Numbered from the stretch's first letter, positions 50,563 through 61,736 are shown. The stretch: 64,000 bases of DNA from Granulicella cerasi (GCF_025685575.1 NZ_JAGSYD010000004.1:186001-250000); one strand, 5' to 3'. Program-made: numbers and translations. The notes: generated from the letters alone by a model not told the origin.

Positions 50563-52890
50563 ATGATTTTGGAAACGATTTCCCGCCGCCGATTCCTCGC
50601 CTCTTCTACCGCCGCCTGCGCTGCAGCTACTCTACCCGCCTCGATCTGGGCGCAGGGTGAACAGCACGACGATCCGCTGCGTTGGGTGGATCTGAGGATC
50701 GGTACTGGCGGCCATGGACACACGTTCCCAGGGGCGACGCTGCCGTTCGGCATGGTGCAGCTTTCGCCGGACACGGGCACGCGGGGCTGGGACTGGTGCT
50801 CCGGCTATCACCGCTCGGACTCGTCGATCATCGGGTTCAGCCACACGCATTTGAGCGGAACCGGCGCCGCCGATCTGCTTGATTTCCTCGTCATGCCGGG
50901 GACGGGACGAGTTGTGCTCTCTCCAGGCAAGCGGGAGCATCCGGAGGAGGGCTATCGCTCGAAGTTTGACCGTAGCACCGAGCAGATGGAACCGGGCTAT
51001 TACTCGGTGGTGTTGAGCAAGCCCAATGTGCGAGCCGAGATGACGGCGACAGAGCGCGTTGGTCTCCATCGCTATACCTTTCCCGCGAGCCAAGAAGCTT
51101 GGCTGATCGTCGATCTATCGCACGTAAACGGGGACAGTGTGCGTTCGGCGACCATGGTTCGTAAGGGCGAGAAGGGTTTGCGAGGCGGACATCAGTCATT
51201 CAGCTGGGCCGATGCTCGGCACTCGTATTTCGCCTTGGAGCTCTCGAAAACGCCAACGAATGTGGAGTTCTTCAGCGAAGGGAAACTCGTTGATAGCTCG
51301 CAGCGCACAAGCGGTAAAGATCTGAAGGCGGTGCTGCACTTTCATACGGAAGAGAGTGAACAGATCGTCGTGAGGGTCGCGATTTCTGCGGTCGACGAAG
51401 AAGGGGCCGAGAAGAACCTTCGCGGCGAGGTCGGGGCGTGGGATGCAGGAGAGTTGCCGGGATGGGATTTTGACGGCGTTCGCGCCAAGGCTCGCGCGGC
51501 TTGGGCAAAGCAGCTCAGCAAGATCCGCGTCGATACGACGAACGATGATCATAAGCGCGTCTTTTATACCGCGATGTATCACATGGCGATGGGGCCGACG
51601 CTCTTCGACGACGTAGACGGGCGGTACCGCGGCATGGACAACAAGGTTCATTCGCTGCATCACGGCCAGCACAACTACACGTGCTTCTCCCTCTGGGACA
51701 CCTTCCGCGCAGCACATCCGATGTACGTGTTCCTCGAGCCTGAGCGCGTGCCAGAGTTCTGCAACACGCTCGTCCGTATGGCCCACGAGAGCCCTGCAGG
51801 AATGCCCGTGTGGCCGCTCTGGGGTCGTGAGACCGACTGCATGACGGGCTATCACTCGGCGAGCGTAATCTCGGAGGCGATCGTGAAGGGCGTGCCCGGT
51901 ATCGACGTAAAGCGTGCCTACGCGGCGATGCTGAAACATGCCCAGACCTCGAATCTGCACGGCCTCGAGTACTACCGCTCGAAGGGTTACATCCCGGCAG
52001 ACAAGGTGGATGAGTCAGTCTCGCGCACCTTCGAATACTGCTATAACGATGCGGCGATCGCGCAGGTAGCGGAAAGGCTGGGGCACACGGAAGACGCCGC
52101 CATGCTGCGCAATCGCGCTACGAATTACCGGCGCTACTTCAACAAACAAAGCCAGTTCATGCAGCCGGTGATGGCCGATGGATCGTGGGCCACACCGTTT
52201 GATCCGAAAGGCATGGGGCACTTCAAGCAGTACCGCGACTTCACGGAGTCGAACTCCTGGCAGACGACCTTCGGCGCGCAGCATGATCCCGCAGGTCTTA
52301 TCAAACTCTTCGGCTCGCGACAGGCCTTCCTCGCAAAACTCGACGAGTTGTTCAATCAGTCCTCGGAGCTTCCGCCGGATGCGCCGCCAGACATCGCCGG
52401 TATGGTCGGGCAGTACGCACATGGCAACGAGCCATCGCATCACATCGCGTACCTTTACGTTTATGGAGGCGAAGCGCACAAGACACAGGAGCGCGTGCGC
52501 AGCCTGATGGAGACGATGTACTCGCCAAACCCCGATGGTATGGCGGGCAACGAAGATGTCGGGCAAATGTCCGCGTGGTTCGTGATGAGCTCCATGGGCT
52601 TCTATTCGGTCGATCCTGCGAGCGGTAACTTCGTCGTAGGCAGCCCGCTGTTTGATCGGGCGGTGATGCAACTCGCTGGCGGCAAAGAGCTTGTTGTAGA
52701 AGCTCGCCGCAATGGTCCGAAGGATGTCTACGTGCAGTCGTTTGCTTTGAACGACGTACCGCAGAAGAAGCTCTGGTTCAGCTATGAAGACATCAAGCAC
52801 GGCGGCAAACTCAGCTTTGTGATGGGATCACAGCCGAATCTTCAGCTTGGCGCTGCGCCGGAGTTCGCTCCGCCGTCGCTAAAGGCGTGA
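50563..52890 (+). CDS. GH92-family alpha-mannosidase, Tat-exported
   Basis: 775 residues. A twin-arginine signal (ISRRRFLASSTAACAAATLP, Arg8-Arg10) directs folded export. The GH92 pattern is clear: 'VDLRIGTGGHGHTFPGATLPFGMVQLSPDT' in the N-terminal domain, 'GFSHTHLSGTGAAD', then 'FYTAMYHMAMGPTLFDDVDGRYRG', 'SLWDTFRAAHPMY' and 'GNEDVGQMSAWFVMSSMGFY' in the (alpha/alpha)6 domain. GH92 enzymes are calcium-dependent exo-alpha-mannosidases, most acting on 1,2-linkages. It is a single gene between terminators or gaps, consistent with a scavenging role in soil. Confidence 0.93.
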   Translation: MILETISRRRFLASSTAACAAATLPASIWAQGEQHDDPLRWVDLRIGTGGHGHTFPGATLPFGMVQLSPDTGTRGWDWCSGYHRSDSSIIGFSHTHLSGTGAADLLDFLVMPGTGRVVLSPGKREHPEEGYRSKFDRSTEQMEPGYYSVVLSKPNVRAEMTATERVGLHRYTFPASQEAWLIVDLSHVNGDSVRSATMVRKGEKGLRGGHQSFSWADARHSYFALELSKTPTNVEFFSEGKLVDSSQRTSGKDLKAVLHFHTEESEQIVVRVAISAVDEEGAEKNLRGEVGAWDAGELPGWDFDGVRAKARAAWAKQLSKIRVDTTNDDHKRVFYTAMYHMAMGPTLFDDVDGRYRGMDNKVHSLHHGQHNYTCFSLWDTFRAAHPMYVFLEPERVPEFCNTLVRMAHESPAGMPVWPLWGRETDCMTGYHSASVISEAIVKGVPGIDVKRAYAAMLKHAQTSNLHGLEYYRSKGYIPADKVDESVSRTFEYCYNDAAIAQVAERLGHTEDAAMLRNRATNYRRYFNKQSQFMQPVMADGSWATPFDPKGMGHFKQYRDFTESNSWQTTFGAQHDPAGLIKLFGSRQAFLAKLDELFNQSSELPPDAPPDIAGMVGQYAHGNEPSHHIAYLYVYGGEAHKTQERVRSLMETMYSPNPDGMAGNEDVGQMSAWFVMSSMGFYSVDPASGNFVVGSPLFDRAVMQLAGGKELVVEARRNGPKDVYVQSFALNDVPQKKLWFSYEDIKHGGKLSFVMGSQPNLQLGAAPEFAPPSLKA

Positions 52891-53073
52891 AGGGTGACGG
52901 GCATCACGGAAATTCTTCGAAGTAGTCCATAAGGTTGATGTTGTCACTGCCGATATTCGGTAGTCTGTGCGAACGAGACAGAGGCGCGGTGCATCCAACG
53001 ATGGAGAAGCCGCGCAAACCTCTTGCCGCCGCACATTCACCGGGACCCCGAACTTTTGCCTTGGAGCCTGAAG

Positions 53074-55464
53074 ATGCCTCTTGATTCGCTTGCGCCGTTG
53101 AGCTCAGAAGAGCTTGAAAAGATCAACGCTTACTGGAGTGCCTGCAACTATCTGAGTGCAGGCATGATTTATTTGCGGGCGAATCCGCTGCTGCGCGAGC
53201 CGCTAAAGCCGGAGCACATCAAGCACCGCCTGCTCGGCCACTGGGGATCGGATCCGGGACAATCTTTCACCTGGGTGCATCTGAATCGCCTGATCAAGAA
53301 GCTCGATCTGAACGTGATGTACATCGCCGGCCCGGGCCACGGTGCGCCGGCAACGTTGTCGAACGGCTACCTCGAAGGCCACTACTCGGAGATATATCCG
53401 CAGTGCAGCCAGGACGAGCGCGGCATGCTGGAACTCTTCCGCCGTTTCTCGTTTCCGGGGGCGCTGGGCAGCCACTGCACGCCGGAGACTCCCGGCTCCA
53501 TCCACGAAGGCGGCGAGCTCGGCTATAGCTTGTCGCATGCGTTCGGGGCGGCGTTCGACAACCCCGACTTGATCGTCGCGTGCATGGTCGGTGATGGCGA
53601 AGCAGAAACCGGACCGCTGGCGACGTCATGGCACTCGAACAAGTTCCTCAATCCGATTCGCGATGGCGCGGTCCTGCCGATCCTGCACCTGAACGGGTAC
53701 AAGATCGCGAACCCCACGGTGCTCGCGCGCATCACGCACGAAGAGTTGGAGTACCTGCTCCGCGGCTATGGGTACACACCTTATTTCGTCGAAGGTGACG
53801 ATCCCGCGACGATGCACCAGACGATGGCCGCGACGATGGAGCACTGTGTCGAGGAGATCCGCAGGATACAGAAGCAAGCACGCGAGACAGGCAAGTACGA
53901 GCGTCCACGCTGGCCTATGATTGTGCTGCGCTCGCCGAAGGGCTGGACCGGCCCCAAGGAAGTCGATGGCCACAAGGTCGAAGGTTTCTGGCGCGCGCAC
54001 CAGGTGCCGGTGCTTGATCCTGCAACGAACCCCACAAACCTGAAAGTGGTCGAAGACTGGATGCGGAGCTACAAGCCGGAGATTCTCTTCGATGAAAGCG
54101 GCAAGCTCATCCCCGCGCTGCAAGAGCTTGCGCCCAGCGGTGAACGGCGCATCAGTGCGAACCTTCACGCGAACGGTGGACTGCTGCGCAAACCGCTGTT
54201 GATGCCGGACTTCAAGGAGTATGCGGTTGTAGTGGAACAACCTGCTCAGGGCTATGTTTCGCCGACAGCGACGCTCGCGAAGTTTCTGCGCGATGTGATG
54301 AAGTGCAACATGACGAACTTCCGCGTCTTCGGGCCGGATGAGACCGCGTCGAACAAACTCGACGGCATCTACGCGGCTTCCAAGAAGACCTGGGAAGCGG
54401 AGTTCTATCCGGAAGACGAAGACGGAACCGAGATTGCGCTCGACGGCCGCGTGATGGAGATTCTGAGCGAGCACACGCTGGAAGGCTGGTTCGAAGGTTA
54501 CGTGCTCACCGGCCGTCATGGTTTTTTCTCGAGCTACGAAGCGTTCGTGCACGTGATCGACTCGATGTTCAACCAGCATGCAAAGTGGTTGGAAAAGTCG
54601 AAAAACGAACTGAGCTGGCGTGCGCCGATCTCGTCGATCAACTTGCTGATCACCTCGCTTGTGTGGCGCCAGGACCACAACGGATTCACGCACCAAGACC
54701 CCGGCTTCCTTGACATCGTGACCAACAAGCGACCGGATGTAGTGCGCATCTACATGCCACCAGACGCGAACTGCCTGCTGAGTGTCGCCGATCATTGCCT
54801 GCGCTCGGAGGACTATTACAACGTCATCGTCGCCGACAAGCAAGCGCATCTCACCATGCTCAGCATGGAGCAGGCGGTACAGCACTGCACGAAGGGCATC
54901 GGTATCTGGGACTGGGCGAGTACGGACAATGGCGCAAAGCCGGATGCTGTCCTTGCCTGCGCAGGCGATGTAGCGACGCAAGAAGCGCTCGCCGCAGCGG
55001 CGATCCTCAAAGAGAAGTGCCCAGACATTAAGCTGCGCTTCGTGAACGTCGTCGACCTCTTCCGTCTGATGCCCGAGGCCGCGCACCCTCATGGTATGTC
55101 CGAGGAAGATTACGATTCACTCTTCGGCACGGACATTCCCGTGATCTTCAACTTCCACGGCTACGCGTCGTTGATTCATAAGCTTGCCTACAAGCGAACG
55201 AACCACGACCTCATGCACATTCATGGCTACCGCGAGCGCGGCAACATCAACACGCCGCTGGAGCTGGCGATCATCAACGAGATCGATCGCTTCAGCCTGG
55301 CGATCGACGTGATCGATCGCGTACCGCGACTGCAGCAGAGCGCCGCTCACCTGAAGGAGTGGTTGAAGGACCAGCGCATCGATCACGTGAACTATGCTCA
55401 TCGCGAAGGGATTGACCCGCCAGCAATCAACAACTGGCAGTGGCCTTTGGGAGCAGCAAAGTGA
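53074..55464 (+). CDS. xfp: Xylulose-5-phosphate/fructose-6-phosphate phosphoketolase
   Basis: 796 residues from ATG 53074 (GGAG at 53062-53065), the normal family length; an upstream in-frame codon adds 17 unlikely residues. Motifs are '[20 protein letters not shown]'-type, '[17 protein letters not shown]', '[28 protein letters not shown]'-type and the ThDP site '[19 protein letters not shown]'. The enzyme splits xylulose-5-P or fructose-6-P to acetyl-phosphate with thiamine diphosphate. Its stop overlaps the acetate kinase start, making a two-gene pathway to ATP and acetate. Confidence 0.96.
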   Translation: MPLDSLAPLSSEELEKINAYWSACNYLSAGMIYLRANPLLREPLKPEHIKHRLLGHWGSDPGQSFTWVHLNRLIKKLDLNVMYIAGPGHGAPATLSNGYLEGHYSEIYPQCSQDERGMLELFRRFSFPGALGSHCTPETPGSIHEGGELGYSLSHAFGAAFDNPDLIVACMVGDGEAETGPLATSWHSNKFLNPIRDGAVLPILHLNGYKIANPTVLARITHEELEYLLRGYGYTPYFVEGDDPATMHQTMAATMEHCVEEIRRIQKQARETGKYERPRWPMIVLRSPKGWTGPKEVDGHKVEGFWRAHQVPVLDPATNPTNLKVVEDWMRSYKPEILFDESGKLIPALQELAPSGERRISANLHANGGLLRKPLLMPDFKEYAVVVEQPAQGYVSPTATLAKFLRDVMKCNMTNFRVFGPDETASNKLDGIYAASKKTWEAEFYPEDEDGTEIALDGRVMEILSEHTLEGWFEGYVLTGRHGFFSSYEAFVHVIDSMFNQHAKWLEKSKNELSWRAPISSINLLITSLVWRQDHNGFTHQDPGFLDIVTNKRPDVVRIYMPPDANCLLSVADHCLRSEDYYNVIVADKQAHLTMLSMEQAVQHCTKGIGIWDWASTDNGAKPDAVLACAGDVATQEALAAAAILKEKCPDIKLRFVNVVDLFRLMPEAAHPHGMSEEDYDSLFGTDIPVIFNFHGYASLIHKLAYKRTNHDLMHIHGYRERGNINTPLELAIINEIDRFSLAIDVIDRVPRLQQSAAHLKEWLKDQRIDHVNYAHREGIDPPAINNWQWPLGAAK

Positions 55465-56585
55465 GCGAGACCGGCGGGATCCTCGTTCTCAATAGTGGAT
55501 CGTCTTCGTTGAAGTTTGGCGTCTATGCCGCCGATGCTTCGGAGAAGGTCTTACTGTCGGGTTCGGCAGAAGGCATCGGTCACGCATCAGGCAGCCTGCA
55601 CATTCGCGATGGGGAGGGCCAGACTCTCGTCGAGCGCGAGTCTGTATTGGAGTCGCAGGAAGACGCGCTCAAGACGCTGGATAAGGCTCTGCGCGAACAT
55701 CTCCATGCGGCGCCCGTTGCTGTGGGGCATCGCATTGTTCATGGCGGGCCGAAGCTGCGTGAGCATCAACGCATCACGCATGATGTCCTTGAGGAGTTGG
55801 AGCGTGCCGTGCACTTCGCGCCGCTCCATATTCCGACGGCACTCAAGCTTGTGAAGCAATCTCAGAAAATCTTTCTGGATGTGCCGCAGTTCGCTTGTTT
55901 CGACACGGTCTTTCATCGCACGATGCCAGAAGTGGCAGCGCGCTTACCGGTTCCTGACGAGCTGTACGAAAAAGGCGTGATGCGTTATGGCTTTCACGGA
56001 ATCTCGTATGAGTCCGTGGTGCACCGACTCGAGCCGAGTGTGCCGGCGCGCTGCATCATCGCGCATCTTGGCAGCGGATCGAGCCTGGTCGCCGTGAGAG
56101 AGGGGAAATCCATCGACACCACGATGGGACTGACGCCCACTGGCGGTATTCCGATGGCGACACGTAGCGGCGACCTCGATCCCGGCGTACTCATCTACCT
56201 TCTGCGCGCTGAAGGTCGCAATGCCGATGAGCTGGAGGAGTTGCTGAACCGTAAGAGTGGACTGATCGCTCTTTCGAGCGGCGAGAGTGACATGCAGGAG
56301 CTGATGAAGAAGGCTCAGGCCGGTGACGAACACGCGCTCCTTGCAATGAATGCGTTCGTGATCGCTGTGCGCAAGCAGATCGGTGCCTACGCGGCGCTGA
56401 TGGGTGGACTTGATCTGCTCGTGTTCACCGGTGGCATCGGCGAGCATGCGGAAGCGATCCGTCAGCAGATCTGCGAGGGGCTCGAGTTTCTTGGTGTCGA
56501 ACCTGCCAGCGACAAGGTGAAGGTGCTAGAGACGCAGGAAGAACTGCAGATTGCTCGACACTGCGTAGAGCTTTTGAAGACCTAG
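55461..56585 (+). CDS. ackA: Acetate kinase
   Basis: 374 residues from GTG 55461, which overlaps the phosphoketolase stop (GTGA). It has the acetokinase signatures '[16 protein letters not shown]', '[15 protein letters not shown]', '[13 protein letters not shown]', '[12 protein letters not shown]' and '[13 protein letters not shown]', with a late '[11 protein letters not shown]'. It converts acetyl-phosphate and ADP to acetate and ATP, completing the phosphoketolase route. It is slightly shorter than the E. coli enzyme (400). Confidence 0.96.
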   Translation: MSETGGILVLNSGSSSLKFGVYAADASEKVLLSGSAEGIGHASGSLHIRDGEGQTLVERESVLESQEDALKTLDKALREHLHAAPVAVGHRIVHGGPKLREHQRITHDVLEELERAVHFAPLHIPTALKLVKQSQKIFLDVPQFACFDTVFHRTMPEVAARLPVPDELYEKGVMRYGFHGISYESVVHRLEPSVPARCIIAHLGSGSSLVAVREGKSIDTTMGLTPTGGIPMATRSGDLDPGVLIYLLRAEGRNADELEELLNRKSGLIALSSGESDMQELMKKAQAGDEHALLAMNAFVIAVRKQIGAYAALMGGLDLLVFTGGIGEHAEAIRQQICEGLEFLGVEPASDKVKVLETQEELQIARHCVELLKT

Positions 56586-56598
56586 CGCTACAAGAGAA

Positions 56599-56632
56599 GA
56601 AGGGCCTCTTGAATCATCAAGAGGCCCTTCGG
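56599..56632. terminator. Bidirectional terminator between ackA and nuoN
   Basis: A perfect 14-bp inverted repeat, GAAGGGCCTCTTGA / TCAAGAGGCCCTTC (56599-56612 and 56617-56630), with a 4-base loop between two convergent genes. Confidence 0.88.
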
Positions 56633-56650
56633 TTTGCGGAGCGACGACGA

Positions 56651-58180
56651 TTAGCGCGTAATCGATGCGACCGCGCTCGTTGGAACAGCCGCGGGCTGGA
56701 GTTCCGATTCGCTCGGTCCAGTCTCGAGAGTCGGAGCCGAACGCTGAAGCAGGTTCAGCAACTTGCCAGGAGCGATGCCGAGTGCCAACGTACCGAGCGC
56801 ACAAGCGATAAGCGCGACCGCAGCCACCGGCGATGCCTTGCCGACAGAAACTTCCTTCTGCGCAGCCGGCTTCGAGTACAACGCCACAAGCAGGCGGATG
56901 TAATAAAAGCAGGCAACACCGGAGTTCAGCAGGCCGACCACCGCAAGCCAGGTGTGCCCCGCATGAACCGCCGCACTGAATACATAGAACTTACCGAAGA
57001 AGCCGCCCGTGAACGGGATACCGATCATCGAGACGAGGAAGAAGCCCAGCAGCGCCGTGAGGAACGGACGCTTCAAGCCAACACCGGTGAAGTCTTCAAT
57101 GCTGCGCAGGTGCTCGTCGAAACCACCCAGTTGGGTGATGACGAGCAGCGCACCGACGTTCATCGCAGCGTACGCCGCGGTGTAGAAGCACGCTGCCGAC
57201 ACAGCATCCGCCTGGAAGCAGGTGAAGGCCACGAGCAGATAACCAGCGTGCGCGATGGAGGAGTACGCTAGCAGGCGCTTGACGTCCTTTTGCGCCAGCG
57301 CGCCGAGGTTGCCGATGCACATCGAGGCGACCGCCAGGATCGTGACCAACAGCAGCCACTCACCACGCAGCGCGGGAGCGCCGTTGAAGAGTAAGCGTAG
57401 CAACACCGCAAACACTGCCGCCTTCGGGGCCGTGGACATCAGCGCGACGACGGGCGCTGGTGCACCCTGGTAAACATCGGGCGTCCATACGTGGAACGGA
57501 GCCGCTGACACCTTGAAGCCGAAACCGATGAGCATCATCGCGACCGCAAGGAGAGCCAACGTCGGCGTCATGGAGGAATGCAACGTCATCGCCAACACTG
57601 CGAGCGATGTCGAACCCGTCGCGCCGAAGGCGAGCGCAATGCCGTAGAGCGTGAACGCCGTGGCAAACGAACCCAGCAGGAAATACTTCAAAGACGACTC
57701 GGAAGCTGTCGCCTGTCCCTTGCGGAAGCCCGCGAGGATGTAGGTCGTGATCGAGGAGATCTCGAGGCCGATGAAGACGAGCAGAAGCTCAACCGAGCTG
57801 GTCATCAGCATCATGCCGGTCGCGCCGAAGCAGAGCAGCGCGAAGTATTCACCGGCGTGCGAAACAGGGCCTTCGAAGTAATCGAGCGACGCCAGCAGCA
57901 CCGCGAGTACGATACAAGCGATCAGCAGGTGGAAGAAGACCGAGAAATTGTCGAACTGGATGGTGCCATAGAACGCCGTGATCGGCAGATTCCCGGCACG
58001 GTCGGTGACGATGTGCTGTTGCACGGCAGCGCCCATTGAACCAATGGTGCCGAGGATCGCGAGCCATCCGAGCGGCTTGCGGCTCTTGCCGGGAGCGATC
58101 ATCGGCTCCGCGAGCATAATGAGCACGCCAGCTACCGTCAGGATGATCTCAGGCAGTAGTGCGAGGAGGTTGTTGGACAT
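56651..58180 (-). CDS. nuoN: NADH-quinone oxidoreductase subunit N
   Basis: A 509-residue antiporter-like complex I subunit with about 14 membrane helices. The proton-channel core shows 'LKYFLLGSFATAFTLYGIAL', 'PFHVWTPDVYQGAPAPVVALMSTAPKAAVF'-type and 'LAYSSIAHAGYLL' with channel Lys and Glu residues. It is the last gene of the minus-strand nuo operon; its ATG overlaps the nuoM stop (TAATG) and a bidirectional terminator follows. Confidence 0.96.
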   Translation of the reverse strand: MSNNLLALLPEIILTVAGVLIMLAEPMIAPGKSRKPLGWLAILGTIGSMGAAVQQHIVTDRAGNLPITAFYGTIQFDNFSVFFHLLIACIVLAVLLASLDYFEGPVSHAGEYFALLCFGATGMMLMTSSVELLLVFIGLEISSITTYILAGFRKGQATASESSLKYFLLGSFATAFTLYGIALAFGATGSTSLAVLAMTLHSSMTPTLALLAVAMMLIGFGFKVSAAPFHVWTPDVYQGAPAPVVALMSTAPKAAVFAVLLRLLFNGAPALRGEWLLLVTILAVASMCIGNLGALAQKDVKRLLAYSSIAHAGYLLVAFTCFQADAVSAACFYTAAYAAMNVGALLVITQLGGFDEHLRSIEDFTGVGLKRPFLTALLGFFLVSMIGIPFTGGFFGKFYVFSAAVHAGHTWLAVVGLLNSGVACFYYIRLLVALYSKPAAQKEVSVGKASPVAAVALIACALGTLALGIAPGKLLNLLQRSAPTLETGPSESELQPAAVPTSAVASITR

Positions 58181-59745
58181 TAGCGGACCTCCTGCGTCGT
58201 CGCGGGGACGTATGTTTCCATTTCGAGATGTTTCGGCGCACTGATCAGATGTTGAACCTGGCCAGAAGCGCTGGTGGCGAAGGGGTCGATCGCCTTGATC
58301 CAGAAGGGTGAAGCCACACCCATCACAAGGAAGAGGATCGCCAGCGGCCAGAGTTCAACATGCTCGCGAGCATTGAGATCGAAGCCTGCGACTTCGGTCG
58401 AACGTACGCCGAGTTTGCCGTAGAAGACCTTCTGGATCAGCGTAAGCATGTAGGCCGCGCTGAAGATGACGCCGGTAGTGCCGACGACGGTCCAGAGGAT
58501 GTGATGGGTTGCGACCGACTGCATGGTTCCGGCGAGGATCAGGAACTCGCCGACAAAGCCGTTGAGCATCGGAAGACCGACAGCGGCAAGTCCGGTAACG
58601 ACGAACATCGTCACCATCCACGGATGCTTGGTAGCAAGACCACCGTAGTCGCGCATGTCGTAGCTGCCGTAGCGCTCGTAAAGCAAGCCGAGCAGGATGA
58701 AGAGCGCGGCACCGATCAGCGATTCGTTGAGGATCTGGTAGACGCCACCATTGATGCCGAGGATCGTGAAGCTGAAAATGCCGAGCACGATGAAGCTGAC
58801 GTGCGAGAGCGTCGAGAACGCGGCGAGCTTCTTCAGGTCATTCTGAACCCAGGCCAACAGCGCACCGTAGACGATGCCGATGGCTCCCAGCGCGATGAGC
58901 AGCGGCGCGATGTAGTGCGACTCCGCCGGGAAGATGCCGAAGGAGAAGCGCAGGATCGAGTACAGGCCGAGCTTTCCAGCGAGCACCATCACCGCAGCGG
59001 TAGGCGCTTCCTGAACTGCGTCGGAGAGCCAGCCGTGCAGCGGGAACACCGGAACCTTGACCGCAAATGCGGCGAGGAACGCCAGCGAGCAGAGCCACAA
59101 CGCGTGGTGGCTGGTGGCTAGCTGTCCCTTGGCTGCGAGCGCCGCCAGGACGGGGAAGTCGAAGGTGCCGGTCTTCGTATAAAGCCAAAGCATCGCAACA
59201 AGCAGCAGCGCCGACGGAATGAAGGCGTAGAGGAAGAACTTTACGCCTGCCTTGCGGCGATTCTCGGTGCGGCCGAAGGCCGCGATCAGCAGCGCCATCG
59301 GGATGAGCGAAAGCTCCCAGAAGCCGTAGTAAAGGAATAGGTCGAGCGAGACGAAGATGCCGAGCATCGCCACCTGCTGGAGCAGGAAGAGCGTGTAGAA
59401 GAGCTTCGTGCGCGTTGCGACGGCCTTCCACGAAGCCAGGACACCGAGCGGAGCCAGCAGGCCTGCGAGCACTACGAGCCACATCGACAGACCGTCGACG
59501 CCGAGATGGTAGCGGATCGCCGGCGAGTTGATCCAGACGGAGTTCTGCTCGAACTGGAAGCCCGAAACGCCGTACCGGAAGTACGTCGGCAGGTGGAGGG
59601 TAAAGAAGAACGTCAGCAGCGTGACGACGAGCGCCGCGGCTGCATGAAGTTTGCTGCCTTCACGCTCGGGCAGCAGCGCGAGCACAGCTGCGCCGACGAG
59701 TGGAGTGAAGACAATCAACGAGAGGATGGTGTGATCGAAATTCAT
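58180..59745 (-). CDS. nuoM: NADH-quinone oxidoreductase subunit M
   Basis: 521 residues from ATG 59745, which overlaps the nuoL stop (TGATG); the upstream open stretch lies in nuoL. The subunit shows 'YYGFWELSLIPMALLIAAFG' with the channel Glu, 'VKVPVFPLHGWLSDAVQEAPTAAVMVLAGKLGLY'-type and 'KLAAFSTLSHVSFIVLG', all typical of NuoM. It is one of three proton-pumping antiporter-like subunits. An N-terminal hydrophobic helix precedes a hydrophilic 'PEREGSK' loop. Confidence 0.96.
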   Translation of the reverse strand: MNFDHTILSLIVFTPLVGAAVLALLPEREGSKLHAAAALVVTLLTFFFTLHLPTYFRYGVSGFQFEQNSVWINSPAIRYHLGVDGLSMWLVVLAGLLAPLGVLASWKAVATRTKLFYTLFLLQQVAMLGIFVSLDLFLYYGFWELSLIPMALLIAAFGRTENRRKAGVKFFLYAFIPSALLLVAMLWLYTKTGTFDFPVLAALAAKGQLATSHHALWLCSLAFLAAFAVKVPVFPLHGWLSDAVQEAPTAAVMVLAGKLGLYSILRFSFGIFPAESHYIAPLLIALGAIGIVYGALLAWVQNDLKKLAAFSTLSHVSFIVLGIFSFTILGINGGVYQILNESLIGAALFILLGLLYERYGSYDMRDYGGLATKHPWMVTMFVVTGLAAVGLPMLNGFVGEFLILAGTMQSVATHHILWTVVGTTGVIFSAAYMLTLIQKVFYGKLGVRSTEVAGFDLNAREHVELWPLAILFLVMGVASPFWIKAIDPFATSASGQVQHLISAPKHLEMETYVPATTQEVR

Positions 59746-61715
59746 CAGCGGACCGGCACCTGCGTAAAGATTGCGAGGAAAAGAATGACAGCGGCGCCGA
59801 GCGCCAACCATCCTGCATACGAGCGAATGTTGCCGGACTGCATGCGGCGAGCGATAGCGCCGACGCCGCGAGTGATACCGGCTCCCGCGGTGGGCACGCC
59901 TTGCACCACACCTGATTCGACAGCGCCGAAGCCGAAGCGCGAGATCATGGCCAACGGTGCCACGATAACGGTGCCGTAGATCTCATCCACCCAGTACTTG
60001 TGATCCAACAACGAGTAGACGGGCTTGAGCTTGGCTGCGAGGGCCGCGCCGGTGCCGGGCTTGCGGTAGTACATCTGCCAGGCTACGAGCAGTCCAACCG
60101 CGAACATGGCGACCGATACACTTGCCAACAGGATTGGGCTTGCTGCAGAAGCAGCATGCTCGGCTTCGCCGGACGAAAGTACCGGAGCGAGGAAGTGTCC
60201 AAACTCGTCGTGTCCGCCGAAGGCCTCTGGCACTCCAAGGAAGCCGGAGAGCGCCGAGAGCACTGCGAGGATCATCAGCGGGAGCGTCATGACCAGCGGC
60301 GACTCGTGCACATGGATCCCGTGGCCTGCGTGAGCGTCATGATGACCGTGGTGCGCGTCCGTCGCTTCTTCAAAGCGAGGTGCACCGAAGAACGTCTTGA
60401 ACCAGAGGCGGAACATATAGAAGCTGGTCAGGCCCGCGGTGATCACACCGATCAGCCAGACGAGCTTCCCGACCGGCGACGGCGAGATGAACGCCTGATA
60501 CAGAATCTCGTCCTTCGAGAAGAAGGCTGCGAGAAGCGGGGCGCCGGCGATAGTGAAGACGCCGATCGTCATCGTCCAGAAGGTGACGGGAATCTTCGAG
60601 CGAAGGCCGCCCATCTTGCGCATGTCCTGCTCACCACCAACAGCGTGGATCACCGAACCCGCCGCGAGGAAGAGCAGTGCCTTGAAGAAGGCGTGCGTCA
60701 TCAGGTGAAAGACGCCAGCGGTGTAGGCTCCGACTCCGCAGGCGAGCACCATGTAGCCGAGCTGCGAGACCGTCGAGTACGCCAGCACGCGCTTGATGTC
60801 ATGCTGCACGAGGCCGATGGTGGCAGCCATGAGCGCGGTGACGGCACCGATGATCGCGATCGTGATCATCACCGAAGGGGCGCGGTCGAGAATCACATGG
60901 CAGCGAGCCATCATGTAGATGCCCGCGGTGACCATCGTCGCTGCGTGGATCAGGGCCGACACGGGAGTGGGGCCTTCCATTGCGTCGGGAAGCCAGACGT
61001 ACAGCGGAATCTGCGCCGACTTACCGGTGGCGCCGAGCAGCAGCATGAAACCAATCGCCGTCAGCAGGCAGGTGCTGATCGTCGGGTTCGCAGCGATCTG
61101 CGCGAAGACACCGTCGAAGTTAAGCGTGTGGAAGTTGGCGATCAGCAGGAACATTGCGATCAGCAGGCCGAGGTCACCGATGCGGTTGACGACGAAGGCC
61201 TTCTTGCCTGCGTTTGCGGCCGAGTCCTTGGTGAAGTAGAAGCCGATCAGCAGGTAGGACGCGAGGCCCACACCTTCCCATCCGACGAAGAGCAGCAGGA
61301 AGTTCGCGCTGAGCACCAGCACCAGCATGAAGAACATGAACAGGTTCAGGTAGGCAAAGAAGCGCCAGAAACCTTCCTCATGCGCCATGTAGCCGGCAGA
61401 GTAGAGGTGGATCAGGAAGCCGACGCCGGTGATGATGCTGAGCATCAGGAGCGTCAGGTGGTCGACGGTGAAGGCGAAGTTCACGGTGAAACCGGAGACT
61501 GCAATCCAGGGCTTCGACACCACGCTGATGGCGAGCGGTGCACCGGCGGCCTTCAGGACCGTCCAAAGATAAGCCACGATGCCGGCAGGGATCGCCGTGA
61601 AGAAGAGCGCCACCGCTACGACGAGCGGGCGCGGAAACTTGCGGCCAATCGTTCCGTTGAGCAGGAAGCCCAGGAACGGAAGCAGCGGAATGTACCAGAG
61701 GAGATTCGGATTCAT
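59745..61715 (-). CDS. nuoL: NADH-quinone oxidoreductase subunit L
   Basis: A 656-residue antiporter-like subunit with the long lateral helix. Motifs include 'FVGWEGVGLASYLLIGFYFTKDSA' in the N-terminal half, 'KSAQIPLYVWLPDAMEGPTPVSALIHAATMVTAG'-type, and 'VLAYSTVSQLGYMVLACG'. The C-terminal part has a His-rich loop ('HHGHHDAHAGHGIHVHES'), common but variable in NuoL. It lies 21 bp past nuoK. Confidence 0.97.
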   Translation of the reverse strand: MNPNLLWYIPLLPFLGFLLNGTIGRKFPRPLVVAVALFFTAIPAGIVAYLWTVLKAAGAPLAISVVSKPWIAVSGFTVNFAFTVDHLTLLMLSIITGVGFLIHLYSAGYMAHEEGFWRFFAYLNLFMFFMLVLVLSANFLLLFVGWEGVGLASYLLIGFYFTKDSAANAGKKAFVVNRIGDLGLLIAMFLLIANFHTLNFDGVFAQIAANPTISTCLLTAIGFMLLLGATGKSAQIPLYVWLPDAMEGPTPVSALIHAATMVTAGIYMMARCHVILDRAPSVMITIAIIGAVTALMAATIGLVQHDIKRVLAYSTVSQLGYMVLACGVGAYTAGVFHLMTHAFFKALLFLAAGSVIHAVGGEQDMRKMGGLRSKIPVTFWTMTIGVFTIAGAPLLAAFFSKDEILYQAFISPSPVGKLVWLIGVITAGLTSFYMFRLWFKTFFGAPRFEEATDAHHGHHDAHAGHGIHVHESPLVMTLPLMILAVLSALSGFLGVPEAFGGHDEFGHFLAPVLSSGEAEHAASAASPILLASVSVAMFAVGLLVAWQMYYRKPGTGAALAAKLKPVYSLLDHKYWVDEIYGTVIVAPLAMISRFGFGAVESGVVQGVPTAGAGITRGVGAIARRMQSGNIRSYAGWLALGAAVILFLAIFTQVPVR

Positions 61716-61736
61716 CGGTATCGGTCGCTATCCTTG

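Noticed and set aside
52900..53073. Sigma-70-like promoter before phosphoketolase
   Set aside because: TTGTCA and TAGTCT are present but 14 bp apart, and TTGATG to TAGTCT is 20 bp; neither spacing is good enough to call.
53626..55092. 488-codon minus-strand open frame opposite phosphoketolase
   Set aside because: Antisense shadow of a clearly identified gene; no homology visible.
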